Part shown: positions 1 through 4,496 of the stretch, piece by piece
Layout of the letters: the number at the start of each line of letters is the position of its first letter
Position numbering within the stretch: the stretch's first letter is position 1
Origin: Acidobacteriaceae bacterium
GTDB taxonomy: Bacteria; Acidobacteriota; Terriglobia; Terriglobales; SbA1
Length of the DNA stretch: 5,023 bases
NCBI GenBank assembly: GCA_003136335.1
Contig: PLEA01000559.1
Coordinates: forward strand, 1-5,023
Direction of reading: 5' to 3'
Position numbers and translations under genes: made by a program
Notes under the pieces: model-generated
Database searches by the model: none
Told to the model about the DNA's origin: nothing
Seen by the model: only the letters and a program-made list of their open reading frames with translations

Positions 1-134
1 TGATGCCGGGAGACAACGTCAGCTTGGTGATTGAGTTGATTACACCGGTAGCCATGGAAAAGGGCCTGCGGTTCGCGATTCGCGAAGGCGGACACACGGT
101 TGGAGCAGGGACGATCGCGGAGATTGTGCAGTAA
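1..134 (+). CDS. tuf: Elongation factor Tu, C-terminal end (partial)
   Basis: This is the 3' end of the EF-Tu gene; the 5' part lies outside the window. The readable frame starts with the codon at 3 and encodes 43 residues ending in TAA at 132-134. The segment matches the end of domain III: MPGDNV, a beta strand with ELITPVAME, then [21 protein letters not shown], which is the nearly invariant EF-Tu tail. EF-Tu-GTP carries aminoacyl-tRNA to the ribosomal A site; domain III helps hold the tRNA T-arm and contacts EF-Ts. A tuf copy directly upstream of rpmG, tRNA-Trp, secE and nusG is a known bacterial arrangement (the tufB-type locus). Whether a second tuf copy exists elsewhere cannot be told. 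Identity is certain; only the tail is visible. Confidence 0.97.
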   Translation, partial: MPGDNVSLVIELITPVAMEKGLRFAIREGGHTVGAGTIAEIVQ

Positions 135-180
135 GGGAAGTTAGAAGTCGGAAGTAAGAACGCAGAGATTGAGGCGATGT

Positions 181-215
181 AGAAGGTTAATTCTTCACTC
201 TGAATTCAGCCTTCT
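181..215 (+). repeat. Imperfect stem-loop upstream of rpmG
   Basis: AGAAGG (181-186) pairs with CCTTCT (210-215) and AATTC (189-193) pairs with GAATT (202-206), separated by a small internal loop (TT against CAG) and closed by an 8-base loop. The surrounding 105-base tuf-rpmG gap is rich in GAAGT/AGAAG units. There is no T-run after the stem, so it is not a standard intrinsic terminator. It could be a relic of a dispersed repeat or an mRNA processing structure. Confidence 0.35.
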
Positions 216-227
216 GCATTGAAGTTC

Positions 228-233
228 AGGAGG
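228..233 (+). promoter_or_regulatory. Strong Shine-Dalgarno site of rpmG
   Basis: AGGAGG (followed by TGA) is a full anti-16S match six bases before the ATG at 240. It is the strongest ribosome binding site in the window and fixes the L33 start; most neighbouring genes have weaker purine-rich sites. Confidence 0.85.
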
Positions 234-239
234 TGAGCG

Positions 240-392
240 ATGCCCCGAGAAATTGTGACGTTACAGTGCGGTGACTGCAAAGAGCGGAATTACTCGACGA
301 CCAAGAATCGGAAGACGACGACCGAGCGGCTGGAATTCAAGAAATTCTGCCGCCGTTGCCGCAAGCACACGCCGCATAAAGAAGTGAAATGA
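240..392 (+). CDS. rpmG: 50S ribosomal protein L33, zinc-ribbon (C+) form
   Basis: This 50-residue protein is the small 50S subunit protein L33, which sits near the E site. It opens [20 protein letters not shown] and ends with a basic tail. Four cysteines, C10, C13, C37 and C40, form two CxxC pairs, so this is the zinc-binding form rather than a zinc-free paralogue. The T/N/K-rich middle ([18 protein letters not shown]) is typical of the family, and the length matches the usual 49-55 residues. The start is well fixed: AGGAGG at 228-233 lies six bases before the ATG. The gene lies between tuf and tRNA-Trp, a common order. The TGA stop abuts the left arm of a large palindrome. Confidence 0.97.
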   Translation: MPREIVTLQCGDCKERNYSTTKNRKTTTERLEFKKFCRRCRKHTPHKEVK

Positions 393-486
393 ATTTGGTA
401 ATTGGGGAATTTTGTAATTTGGTAATTGAAAACCGATTCGCATGCGGTGTTCAAATTATCAAATTACTCAATTACTAAATGAATTC
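391..486 (+). repeat. Large TAATT-rich imperfect palindrome, copy 1
   Basis: The left arm (about 391-431) holds repeated GGTAATT/TGTAATTT units and the right arm (about 450-486) holds the complementary AAATTA/AATTACT units, ending in GAATTC. Read as complement, the right arm follows the left arm with scattered mismatches, many of them G:U-compatible in RNA. The loop region (432-449) contains the perfect 8-base palindrome CGCATGCG (439-446). It fills the whole space between the rpmG stop and the first base of tRNA-Trp and is far more AT-rich than its surroundings. A second structure of the same design is at 3619-3720. This suggests a dispersed palindromic or MITE-like element, but no target-site duplication is evident. 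Confidence 0.7.
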
Positions 487-562
487 AGGGGCGTAAGCTC
501 AACGGTTAAACTGTCGGTCTCCAAAACCGAACTTGGGGGTTCGAATCCCTCCGCCCCTGCCA
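487..562 (+). tRNA. trnW: tRNA-Trp (anticodon CCA), 3' CCA encoded
   Basis: The acceptor stem AGGGGCG (487-493) pairs perfectly with CGCCCCT (552-558), followed by discriminator G559 and an encoded CCA (560-562). The anticodon stem TCGGT (514-518)/ACCGA (526-530) is perfect and closes the loop CTCCAAA, with anticodon CCA at 521-523. The T-arm GGGGG (535-539)/CCCTC (547-551) has one G:U pair and the loop TTCGAAT. The variable loop is four bases. The D-arm is irregular: A496:U512, G497:C511 and U499:A509 pair, but C498 faces A510, and the base at position 14 would be C rather than the usual A. The G discriminator and CCA anticodon are tryptophan identity elements. The location between rpmG and secE is a recurrent bacterial arrangement. 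Confidence 0.97.
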
Positions 563-571
563 GAATTTAGG

Positions 572-584
572 GCCCGGAACGGGC
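572..584 (+). other. Small hairpin after tRNA-Trp
   Basis: GCCCG (572-576) and CGGGC (580-584) form a five-pair stem with loop GAA, ten bases after the tRNA CCA end. It may stall 3'-5' exonucleases or mark the trailer where the tRNA is cut from the secE-nusG message. No T-run follows, so it is not called a terminator. Confidence 0.4.
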
Positions 585-626
585 AGCACGGCGTAGAAGA
601 CAGAGTGGGAAGAAAGAAGTAAGAAG

Positions 627-875
627 ATGGCGACCATGACGGAACAAAACGCACTGGTAACGACGGTAAAGGCCTGGCCGGAGCGCACCCGGACCTTCTA
701 CAACGACGTGCGCACCGAAATGCGCAAAGTGACCGCGCCTCCGTGGAAGGAAGTTCGGGCCACGACCACCGTGGTCGTGATCACGGTTTTCATTTTCGCG
801 CTGTACTTTGCCGTGATCGACTTCGTCATTCAACACGGCGTGACGGCTTTATTCAGCTTTTTCAAGAGTCACTGA
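627..875 (+). CDS. secE: Preprotein translocase subunit SecE
   Basis: This 82-residue protein is the small essential subunit of the SecYEG channel in the inner membrane, where it clamps the two halves of SecY. It has the short single-span form: a polar N-terminus (1-20), an amphipathic cytosolic helix (about 21-42, with TRTFYNDVRTEMRKVT), and one transmembrane helix (about 46-69, TTTVVVITVFIFALYFAVIDFVI). The family core KVTWPxRxEV reads KVTAPPWKEV here, so the usual Trp is Ala and the usual Arg is Trp. ATG at 627 is preferred because a purine-rich run (about 608-626) precedes it; ATG at 636 is an alternative that would remove three residues. nusG follows after 63 bases, the standard secE-nusG pairing. 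Confidence 0.95.
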   Translation: MATMTEQNALVTTVKAWPERTRTFYNDVRTEMRKVTAPPWKEVRATTTVVVITVFIFALYFAVIDFVIQHGVTALFSFFKSH

Positions 876-938
876 GGAGATTGCAGACGAGTTCTACCTA
901 GCAAAGGAAAACTGGCTGGCCGAGAAGAAGCACCTTAT

Positions 939-1574
939 ATGCAGGACCAAGAAAAAAACGAAGCCGTAACTAGCACAGCAGACGAGTCGCAGACTGCCGC
1001 GACGGAGGGCGCTGCCGCAACCACTGAGGCACCCCGCAACCCGAACATGAAGTGGTACATCATCCACTCTTATTCGGGATTTGAGCGCAAGGTGAAAGAG
1101 TCTCTGGAGTCGCGGGTCGCTGCCTTCGGGCTGCAGGACAAGATTGGCAAAGTGCTGATCCCGACCGAGTCGGTCACCGAAGTGCGCGGCGGCAAGAAAT
1201 ACACCTCCGAGCGCATGTTCTATCCTGGCTACGTGCTGGTTGAAATGGACATGGACGATCACGTCTGGCACGTGGTGAAGTCCACGCCGCGCGTGACCGG
1301 ATTCGTCGGTACCGGCCAGCAGCCTACGCCGTTGTCTGAAGAAGAAGTTCAGCACATCGTCTACAAAGTTGCCGACAGCCGCGAGAAGCCGAAGCTCAAG
1401 GTCAAGTTCGAGAAGAACGAATCGGTCCGCATTAGCGAAGGACCATTCGCCAGCTTCACCGGCATTGTCGACGAAGTGAACGAAGACCGCGAAACTCTCA
1501 AAGTGATGGTCACAATTTTCGGCCGCTCCACTCCGGTGGAACTCGAGTTCAACCAGGTGGAGAAGGTAGCGTAG
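939..1574 (+). CDS. nusG: Transcription termination/antitermination factor NusG
   Basis: NusG binds RNA polymerase through its NGN domain and, through its KOW domain, contacts Rho or ribosomal protein S10, so it links elongation with termination or translation. The NGN domain spans about 37-140: it opens [20 protein letters not shown] and includes [12 protein letters not shown] (92-103) and [10 protein letters not shown] (116-125). The KOW domain is at about 160-211, with [18 protein letters not shown] and a closing [11 protein letters not shown]. The total of 211 residues exceeds the common ~180 because of a 36-residue acidic, Ala/Thr-rich N-terminal extension. An internal ATG at 1047 matches the usual family start but lacks a well-spaced ribosome binding site, whereas GAGAAGAAG (922-930) precedes 939. 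I keep the long form with moderate confidence in its start. Confidence 0.96.
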   Translation: MQDQEKNEAVTSTADESQTAATEGAAATTEAPRNPNMKWYIIHSYSGFERKVKESLESRVAAFGLQDKIGKVLIPTESVTEVRGGKKYTSERMFYPGYVLVEMDMDDHVWHVVKSTPRVTGFVGTGQQPTPLSEEEVQHIVYKVADSREKPKLKVKFEKNESVRISEGPFASFTGIVDEVNEDRETLKVMVTIFGRSTPVELEFNQVEKVA

Positions 1575-1585
1575 TGGTTTTGAAA

Positions 1586-1647
1586 GGGCGCGGCTTCAGC
1601 CGCGCCATAAAGGCCCGCACGAAACCGGGCTTTAGCCCCTGAGGGCT
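1586..1647 (+). repeat. Tandem GC-rich hairpins in the nusG-rplK gap
   Basis: GGCGCGGC (1587-1594), loop TTCA and GCCGCGCC (1599-1606) make a perfect eight-pair hairpin twelve bases after the nusG stop. A second GC-rich section follows, with GGGC/GCCC (1627-1630/1635-1638) or, as an alternative, AGCCC/GGGCT (1634-1638/1643-1647). No T-run follows either stem. From memory, GGCTTCAGCC-type palindromes recur in acidobacterial intergenic DNA, so this is likely a dispersed element that may also slow polymerase or protect the mRNA end. Confidence 0.65.
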
Positions 1648-1689
1648 CGCAGAGTAATGCAGGTTTCGAGAAATGAGAAGTCAGCAGAT

Positions 1690-1715
1690 CGTGAGCCGAA
1701 AACCCTAGACTCACG
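1690..1715 (+). promoter_or_regulatory. Candidate leader hairpin before rplK
   Basis: CGTGAG (1690-1695) and CTCACG (1710-1715) form a six-pair stem around a 14-base loop, ending 21 bases before the rplK start. In several bacteria, ribosomal protein L1 represses the rplK-rplA message by binding a hairpin in this position that mimics its 23S rRNA site. The position and the GTGAG strand fit, but I cannot match the full L1-site consensus, so the role is a guess. Confidence 0.3.
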
Positions 1716-1736
1716 CTCCAAGGCGGAAGAGAGATC

Positions 1737-2168
1737 ATGGCAAAGAAAGTTACAGGTTATGTGAAGCTGCAGATCGCCGCCGGCAAGGCGACTCCGGCGC
1801 CCCCGGTGGGACCGGCCCTCGGCCAGGCGCAGATCAACATCATGGAGTTCTGCAAGCAGTTCAATGCCCGCACCAATCAGAAAGAAATGGAAGGACTGAT
1901 CATTCCGGTCGTAGTGTCGGTGTACAACGACCGTTCGTTCACCTTCATCACCAAAACGCCGCCCGCTTCGATCTTGTTGAAGCGCGCGGCGGGCATCGCC
2001 AAAGGATCGGGCACGCCGAACAAGGACAAAGTTGGCAAGGTCACTGCCAAGCAGGTCGAGGATATCGCCAAGCAGAAGATGCCCGACCTGAACGCCGCTT
2101 CAGTTGACACCGCGATCAAGAGCATCCGCGGCACCGCAAGATCGATGGGTATTGAAGTAGTTGGATAG
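1737..2168 (+). CDS. rplK: 50S ribosomal protein L11
   Basis: L11 binds the 1070 region of 23S rRNA at the base of the stalk, where it acts in the GTPase-associated centre and in RelA-dependent stringent signalling. At 143 residues it has the standard length. The N-terminal domain (about 1-70) opens [12 protein letters not shown] and carries the proline-rich [11 protein letters not shown] (20-30), the region where thiostrepton-type drugs bind with the rRNA. The C-terminal rRNA-binding domain (about 75-143) carries [16 protein letters not shown] and the family signature [11 protein letters not shown] (131-141). The ATG is preceded by GGAAGAGAGA (1725-1734), a purine-rich binding site. rplA follows after 130 bases, the usual L11-L1 pairing. 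Nothing is missing or truncated. Confidence 0.99.
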   Translation: MAKKVTGYVKLQIAAGKATPAPPVGPALGQAQINIMEFCKQFNARTNQKEMEGLIIPVVVSVYNDRSFTFITKTPPASILLKRAAGIAKGSGTPNKDKVGKVTAKQVEDIAKQKMPDLNAASVDTAIKSIRGTARSMGIEVVG

Positions 2169-2172
2169 TTCT

Positions 2173-2227
2173 GTGTGGACGCGGGCGACTCGCCCGCGCA
2201 GGACGGGAGGGTCGCCCGTCTCCACAC
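2173..2227 (+). repeat. Cloverleaf-like three-way palindrome between rplK and rplA
   Basis: Three stems fit together. The outer stem GTGTGGA (2173-2179)/TCCACAC (2221-2227) has seven pairs. Inside it, hairpin A CGCGGGCG (2180-2187)/CGCCCGCG (2191-2198) has eight pairs with loop ACT, and hairpin B GACGGG (2202-2207)/CCCGTC (2215-2220) has six pairs. Only three bases (2199-2201) join the two arms. It lies four bases after the rplK stop and 71 bases before rplA. Hairpin B shares its frame with hairpins at 3034-3060 and 3831-3856, which points to a dispersed repeat family. It could also act as an mRNA stability or processing structure; no T-run follows. Confidence 0.75.
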
Positions 2228-2298
2228 GAGTCGAGTTGTAGTCGCACACACCACGGCCGACTGAATTAAGGATCGGCGGTGGGAGACAAGGAAGAGCA

Positions 2299-3006
2299 AT
2301 GAAAAAAGAAGGAAAAAACATCGCTAAGGCGCACTCCGCAGTCGAGAAGCGCCCCTATGTTCTGCAGGACGCAGTTCCGCTCTTGCAGAAAGTGAAGTAC
2401 GCAAAATTTGATGAGACCGTCGAGCTCACGCTGCGGCTGGGAGTTGATCCCAAGCATGCTGACCAGATGGTGCGCGGCACGGTCGTCCTCCCCCACGGAC
2501 TGGGCAGATCGAAAAAAGTTCTGGTTATCGCGACCGGCGACAAGATTAAAGAAGCAGAAGCGGCAGGCGCCGATATCGCCGGAGGCGAAGAGATGGTCGA
2601 AAAGATCACCAAGGAAAACTGGACCGACTTCGACGCGCTGATCGCCACACCTGACGTGATGAAATCCGTTGGACGTTTGGGCAAGATTCTCGGTCCGAAA
2701 GGCCTGATGCCGAACCCGAAGACGGGAACGGTGACCTTCGACGTAGCCAAGGCGGTGCAGGAAGTGAAGGCCGGCAAAGTCGAATTCCGTACCGACAAGA
2801 CGGCGCTCGTCCACTGCCCCGTCGGCAAGATTTCGTTCTCGCCCGACAAGTTGATTGAGAATGCGACCGTGCTGATCACCAGCGTGATCAGGGCCAAGCC
2901 GTCAGTGGCCAAGGGAAAGTACATTAAGGGCTGCACCTTGAGCTCGACGATGGGGCCCGGGATTCTGTTGGATGTTGCCCCCATCGAGGCCGCTGCGAAG
3001 GCTTAA
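2299..3006 (+). CDS. rplA: 50S ribosomal protein L1
   Basis: L1 forms the mobile stalk at the E site of the 50S subunit and helps release deacylated tRNA; in many bacteria it also represses its own operon by binding the mRNA leader. The 235 residues match the normal bacterial length. The first domain begins near [23 protein letters not shown] (21-43) and is resumed at the C-terminus. The inserted Rossmann-like domain (about 68-160) includes [11 protein letters not shown] and the signature [18 protein letters not shown] (128-145). The C-terminal part has [11 protein letters not shown] (172-182) and the conserved STMGPGI (216-222). AAGGAAG (2288-2294) lies just before the ATG at 2299. The gene is intact. 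Confidence 0.99.
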   Translation: MKKEGKNIAKAHSAVEKRPYVLQDAVPLLQKVKYAKFDETVELTLRLGVDPKHADQMVRGTVVLPHGLGRSKKVLVIATGDKIKEAEAAGADIAGGEEMVEKITKENWTDFDALIATPDVMKSVGRLGKILGPKGLMPNPKTGTVTFDVAKAVQEVKAGKVEFRTDKTALVHCPVGKISFSPDKLIENATVLITSVIRAKPSVAKGKYIKGCTLSSTMGPGILLDVAPIEAAAKA

Positions 3007-3015
3007 GCGAAAACT

Positions 3016-3060
3016 GCCGGGCTGGGTCCCGGCGGACAGCCGAGTGTGGCTGTCCCCACA
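3016..3060 (+). repeat. Two adjacent hairpins in the rplA-rplJ gap
   Basis: GCCGGG (3016-3021)/CCCGGC (3028-3033) has six pairs, and directly next to it GGACAGCC (3034-3041)/GGCTGTCC (3048-3055) has eight, followed by CCACA. These hairpins take up most of the 78-base gap and end 16 bases before the rplJ ribosome binding site (AGAGGGA, 3071-3077). This gap is where the L10-(L12) autoregulatory leader is found in many bacteria, but I cannot recognise its kink-turn here. The second hairpin belongs to the RGAC...GTCYCYAC group. Confidence 0.7.
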
Positions 3061-3084
3061 TAAGATCACCAGAGGGATTGAACT

Positions 3085-3618
3085 ATGGCAGTTACTAAAG
3101 CGAAGAAGACGGAACAGGTCGAAAAGCTGAGCAAAAACCTGAAGAATGTTTCGAACGTGGTTGTGACTACTTACACCAAGATGACCGTGGCCCAGGACTA
3201 TGAGCTGCGCAAGGCTCTGCGTGGCGCGGGTGCGAAGTATCAAGTCGTCAAGAACACGTTGGCTGAGCGCGCCGCCAAGGGTACGAAGGTCGAAGGCGCT
3301 CTGAAGGATCTGGCCGGCGTGACCTCGATTGCCTACACCACCGGCGATCCCGTGGCGATGGCCAAGGCGCTGACCAAGTACGCCAAAGACGCGCCGGAGT
3401 TCACATTTAAAGTTGGCGTGGTCGAAGGCCGGGTGGTCACTATCAAAGAGATCGAAGCGCTGGCCACCATGCCGTCGAAGGAAGAGCTTCACTCGAAGTT
3501 GCTGTTCTTGATCAACGCGCCGGCGCAGCGTTTGGTCACCGTGATGAACGCGGTGGGCCGCAACCTGGCGGTAGTCGTCGATCAGGGCGTACAGCACAAA
3601 AAGTTCAAAGAGGCATAG
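3085..3618 (+). CDS. rplJ: 50S ribosomal protein L10 (stalk base)
   Basis: L10 anchors the L7/L12 dimers to the ribosome and binds 23S rRNA beside L11, building the stalk that recruits translation GTPases. The globular rRNA-binding domain (about 1-130) includes YTKMTVAQDYELRKALRGAGAKY (30-52) and VVKNTLAERA (54-63), and ends near EIEALATMPSKEEL. The C-terminal helix (about 134-177) reads SKLLFLINAPAQRLVTVMNAV and then NLAVVVDQGVQ. It is longer than in the 165-residue E. coli protein and closer to the 179-residue Thermotoga one, so it may hold three L7/L12 dimers. The start is supported by AGAGGGA seven bases upstream. rplL lies downstream but after an unusually wide 265-base gap. Confidence 0.98.
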   Translation: MAVTKAKKTEQVEKLSKNLKNVSNVVVTTYTKMTVAQDYELRKALRGAGAKYQVVKNTLAERAAKGTKVEGALKDLAGVTSIAYTTGDPVAMAKALTKYAKDAPEFTFKVGVVEGRVVTIKEIEALATMPSKEELHSKLLFLINAPAQRLVTVMNAVGRNLAVVVDQGVQHKKFKEA

Positions 3619-3720
3619 AAATTGTGTAATTGAGTAATCTTGAACTTTGGCAATTGAAAGACTTTAGGGTGTGGAAGGCTTTCAAATTACCGAATTTCCC
3701 GATTACCCAATTACCAATTA
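3619..3720 (+). repeat. Large TAATT-rich imperfect palindrome, copy 2
   Basis: The left arm (3619-3660) has TGTAATTGAGTAATC and CAATTGAAAG; the right arm (3679-3720) has CTTTCAAATTACCG, then GATTACCCAATTACC. Read as complement, the right arm follows the left with few mismatches over about 40 bases, around an 18-base loop (3661-3678). It starts right after the rplJ stop. Its design and much of its unit sequence match the palindrome at 391-486, which likewise begins at a stop codon. In RNA it would be a long hairpin, possibly a substrate for a double-strand RNase between rplJ and rplL. No intrinsic-terminator T-run follows it. Confidence 0.75.
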
Positions 3721-3733
3721 AGAGATTTGGTTA

Positions 3734-3791
3734 TCAGCAAGTCGGGGGTTGCGCGGTTCGTTCCGAGCGTTGTCTGGCGCGAGGATGCTGA
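3734..3791 (+). other. Possible structured leader segment before rplL
   Basis: TCAGCA (3734-3739) can pair with TGCTGA (3786-3791), GCGC (3751-3754) with GCGC (3777-3780), and a small CGG/CCG stem (about 3754-3765) fits inside. Together they suggest a nested stem of weak individual helices in the rplJ-rplL gap. The helices are short and loops large, so it may be chance. I found no convincing promoter boxes here; the change in RNA levels between L10 and L7/L12 (one to four or six copies) would be one reason for a control site. Confidence 0.25.
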
Positions 3792-3830
3792 CCTGGTCGC
3801 ACTGGAACCCTGGCCCACGATAACGAAAGC

Positions 3831-3852
3831 GAGACGTGGCAAGCTACGTCTC
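3831..3852 (+). repeat. Hairpin just upstream of the rplL ribosome binding site
   Basis: GAGACGT (3831-3837) pairs perfectly with ACGTCTC (3846-3852) around an 8-base loop that can add a further G:C pair. It lies 20 bases before the GGAG of rplL. The AGAC...GTCTCTAC frame matches the hairpins at 2201-2226 and 3034-3060, so it is likely one more member of the same dispersed family. Confidence 0.6.
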
Positions 3853-3872
3853 TACGAAAAGACTAAATAACT

Positions 3873-3876
3873 GGAG
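3873..3876 (+). promoter_or_regulatory. Shine-Dalgarno site that fixes the rplL start
   Basis: GGAG seven bases before the ATG at 3884 places the start exactly at the conserved [11 protein letters not shown]-terminus of L7/L12. An in-frame ATG at 3836 would add 16 residues (beginning MASYVSTK), but it lies inside the hairpin at 3831-3852 and has no purine-rich site ahead of it. Confidence 0.8.
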
Positions 3877-3883
3877 AAATAAC

Positions 3884-4264
3884 ATGGCAGATCTGCAACA
3901 GTTGGAAGAATCCATCGTAGGGTTGTCGCTGCTGGATGCGGCGCAGCTCGTAAAGAAGCTGGAAGAGCGTCTGGGCGTGTCGGCGGCAGCAGCAGCCCCG
4001 GTCATGATGGCCGGCGGTGGCGGTGCGGCAGCAGCGGCTCCGGCGGAAGAGAAGACGGAATTCACCGTCGTCCTGAAAGAAGTGGGCGCCAACAAGATCA
4101 ATGTGATCAAAGCCGTCCGCGAAGTTACCAGCCTGGGATTGAAAGAAGCCAAGGAACTGGTGGATGGAGCCCCAAAGAACGTGAAAGAGGGCGTTTCCAA
4201 GGAAGAAGCGGAGACAATCAAGAAGAAGTTCACCGATGCTGGCGCTACTATTGAAGTAAAGTGA
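3884..4264 (+). CDS. rplL: 50S ribosomal protein L7/L12
   Basis: L7/L12 is the multicopy dimeric stalk protein that recruits and stimulates EF-Tu, EF-G, IF2 and release factor 3. The 126 residues have the family layout: an N-terminal helical domain (1-33, [32 protein letters not shown]) for dimer formation and L10 binding, a flexible Ala/Gly/Pro hinge (34-56), and the globular C-terminal domain (57-126). The C-terminal domain carries [28 protein letters not shown] (71-98), the surface that meets the GTPases. The upstream in-frame extension to 3836 is rejected: family alignment and the GGAG site both support ATG 3884. The gene follows rplJ, as expected, though with a wide, repeat-filled gap. 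Confidence 0.99.
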   Translation: MADLQQLEESIVGLSLLDAAQLVKKLEERLGVSAAAAAPVMMAGGGGAAAAAPAEEKTEFTVVLKEVGANKINVIKAVREVTSLGLKEAKELVDGAPKNVKEGVSKEEAETIKKKFTDAGATIEVK

Positions 4265-4352
4265 CGCCAGTTAGGCGGGCGTGACCCTGAGGGAAGTCGA
4301 AGGGGAGAGCCCCGCTGGCGTCATCCTGAGCGTCTTTTGCGAAGGATCTGGG
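4262..4352 (+). repeat. TCATCCTGAGC-type repeat, two degenerate copies with outer inverted repeat
   Basis: A first copy (GTGACCCTGAGGGAAGTCGAAGG, from 4281) is followed by a second (GTCATCCTGAGC at 4320-4331, ending GCGAAGGATCTGGG near 4352). Their common form, TCATCCTGAGC...GAAGGATCT, is one I recall as a highly repeated intergenic sequence in Acidobacteria and some other phyla. A perfect nine-pair inverted repeat, TGACGCCAG (4262-4270)/CTGGCGTCA (4315-4323), encloses the first copy and begins inside the rplL stop codon; GGGG/CCCC (4302-4305/4310-4313) adds an inner hairpin. It could serve as a processing or attenuation structure after rplL, but no T-run is present. Confidence 0.65.
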
Positions 4353-4409
4353 AGTTCCCAGACTTTCTCAGTTTAGGACTGCCAGGCGTTTGTTTTCGAT
4401 TCCCAGAAC

Positions 4410-4444
4410 GCACCGGAAGCGGTGCAATATCGTTAATGTTGCAC
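4410..4444 (+). promoter_or_regulatory. Two mutually exclusive stems in the rplL-rpoB spacer
   Basis: GCACCG (4410-4415)/CGGTGC (4420-4425) forms a compact hairpin with loop GAAG. GTGCAA (4422-4427) can instead pair with TTGCAC (4439-4444). The two share bases 4422-4425, so only one can form at once, as in attenuator/anti-attenuator pairs. The stems are short, and no U-run follows either, so this is only a candidate switch. Confidence 0.3.
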
Positions 4445-4453
4445 GTTCTCTAC

Positions 4454-4482
4454 TTGTGAACCCTGGGCGGCGATGTTAGCAT
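4454..4482 (+). promoter_or_regulatory. Weak candidate sigma-70-type promoter for rpoB
   Basis: TTGTGA (4454-4459) and TAGCAT (4477-4482) are spaced by 17 bases, each matching the standard boxes at four of six positions. A nearby TATATT (4484-4489) has no matching -35 box at the right distance. The patch is the most AT-rich one in an otherwise GC-rich spacer. An extra promoter ahead of rpoB would make sense but is not proven. Confidence 0.25.
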
Positions 4483-4496
4483 CTATATTAACGTCG

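Noticed and set aside
426..459. Promoter for tRNA-Trp/secE with TTGAAA (426-431)
   Set aside because: No suitable -10 box lies 16-18 bases downstream; the AT-rich bases are explained by the palindromic element.
393..480. CRISPR-like array from repeated TAATT units
   Set aside because: The units are degenerate, adjacent and arranged as an inverted repeat, with no regular spacers and no cas genes nearby.
894..1355. Minus-strand ORF of 153 codons across the secE-nusG gap and nusG
   Set aside because: It is antisense to the well-supported nusG and its Arg/His/Leu-rich translation shows no domain; a shadow of GC-rich coding sequence.
1575..1660. Intrinsic terminator after nusG
   Set aside because: The stem is strong but is followed by ATAAAGG rather than a T-run, so the defining feature is missing.
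2100..2321. Minus-strand ORF through the rplK-rplA gap
   Set aside because: Its translation is generated by the palindromic repeat (GDPPVLRGRVARVHT-like). Such peptides are, as I recall, common artefacts of this repeat, not genes.
3007..3084. Canonical L10-(L12) autoregulatory leader before rplJ
   Set aside because: The 78-base gap is mostly two perfect hairpins of repeat type; I could not identify the kink-turn and bulge pattern expected for the L10 leader.
2266..3597. Overlapping minus-strand ORFs opposite rplA and rplJ (up to 231 codons)
   Set aside because: They mirror the codon pattern of rplA and rplJ, have no recognisable motifs, and would lie wholly antisense to essential ribosomal genes.
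3836..3883. Longer rplL starting at ATG 3836 (16 extra residues)
   Set aside because: The added stretch has no family match, starts inside a hairpin, and lacks a ribosome binding site; GGAG at 3873 and the conserved [10 protein letters not shown] point to 3884.
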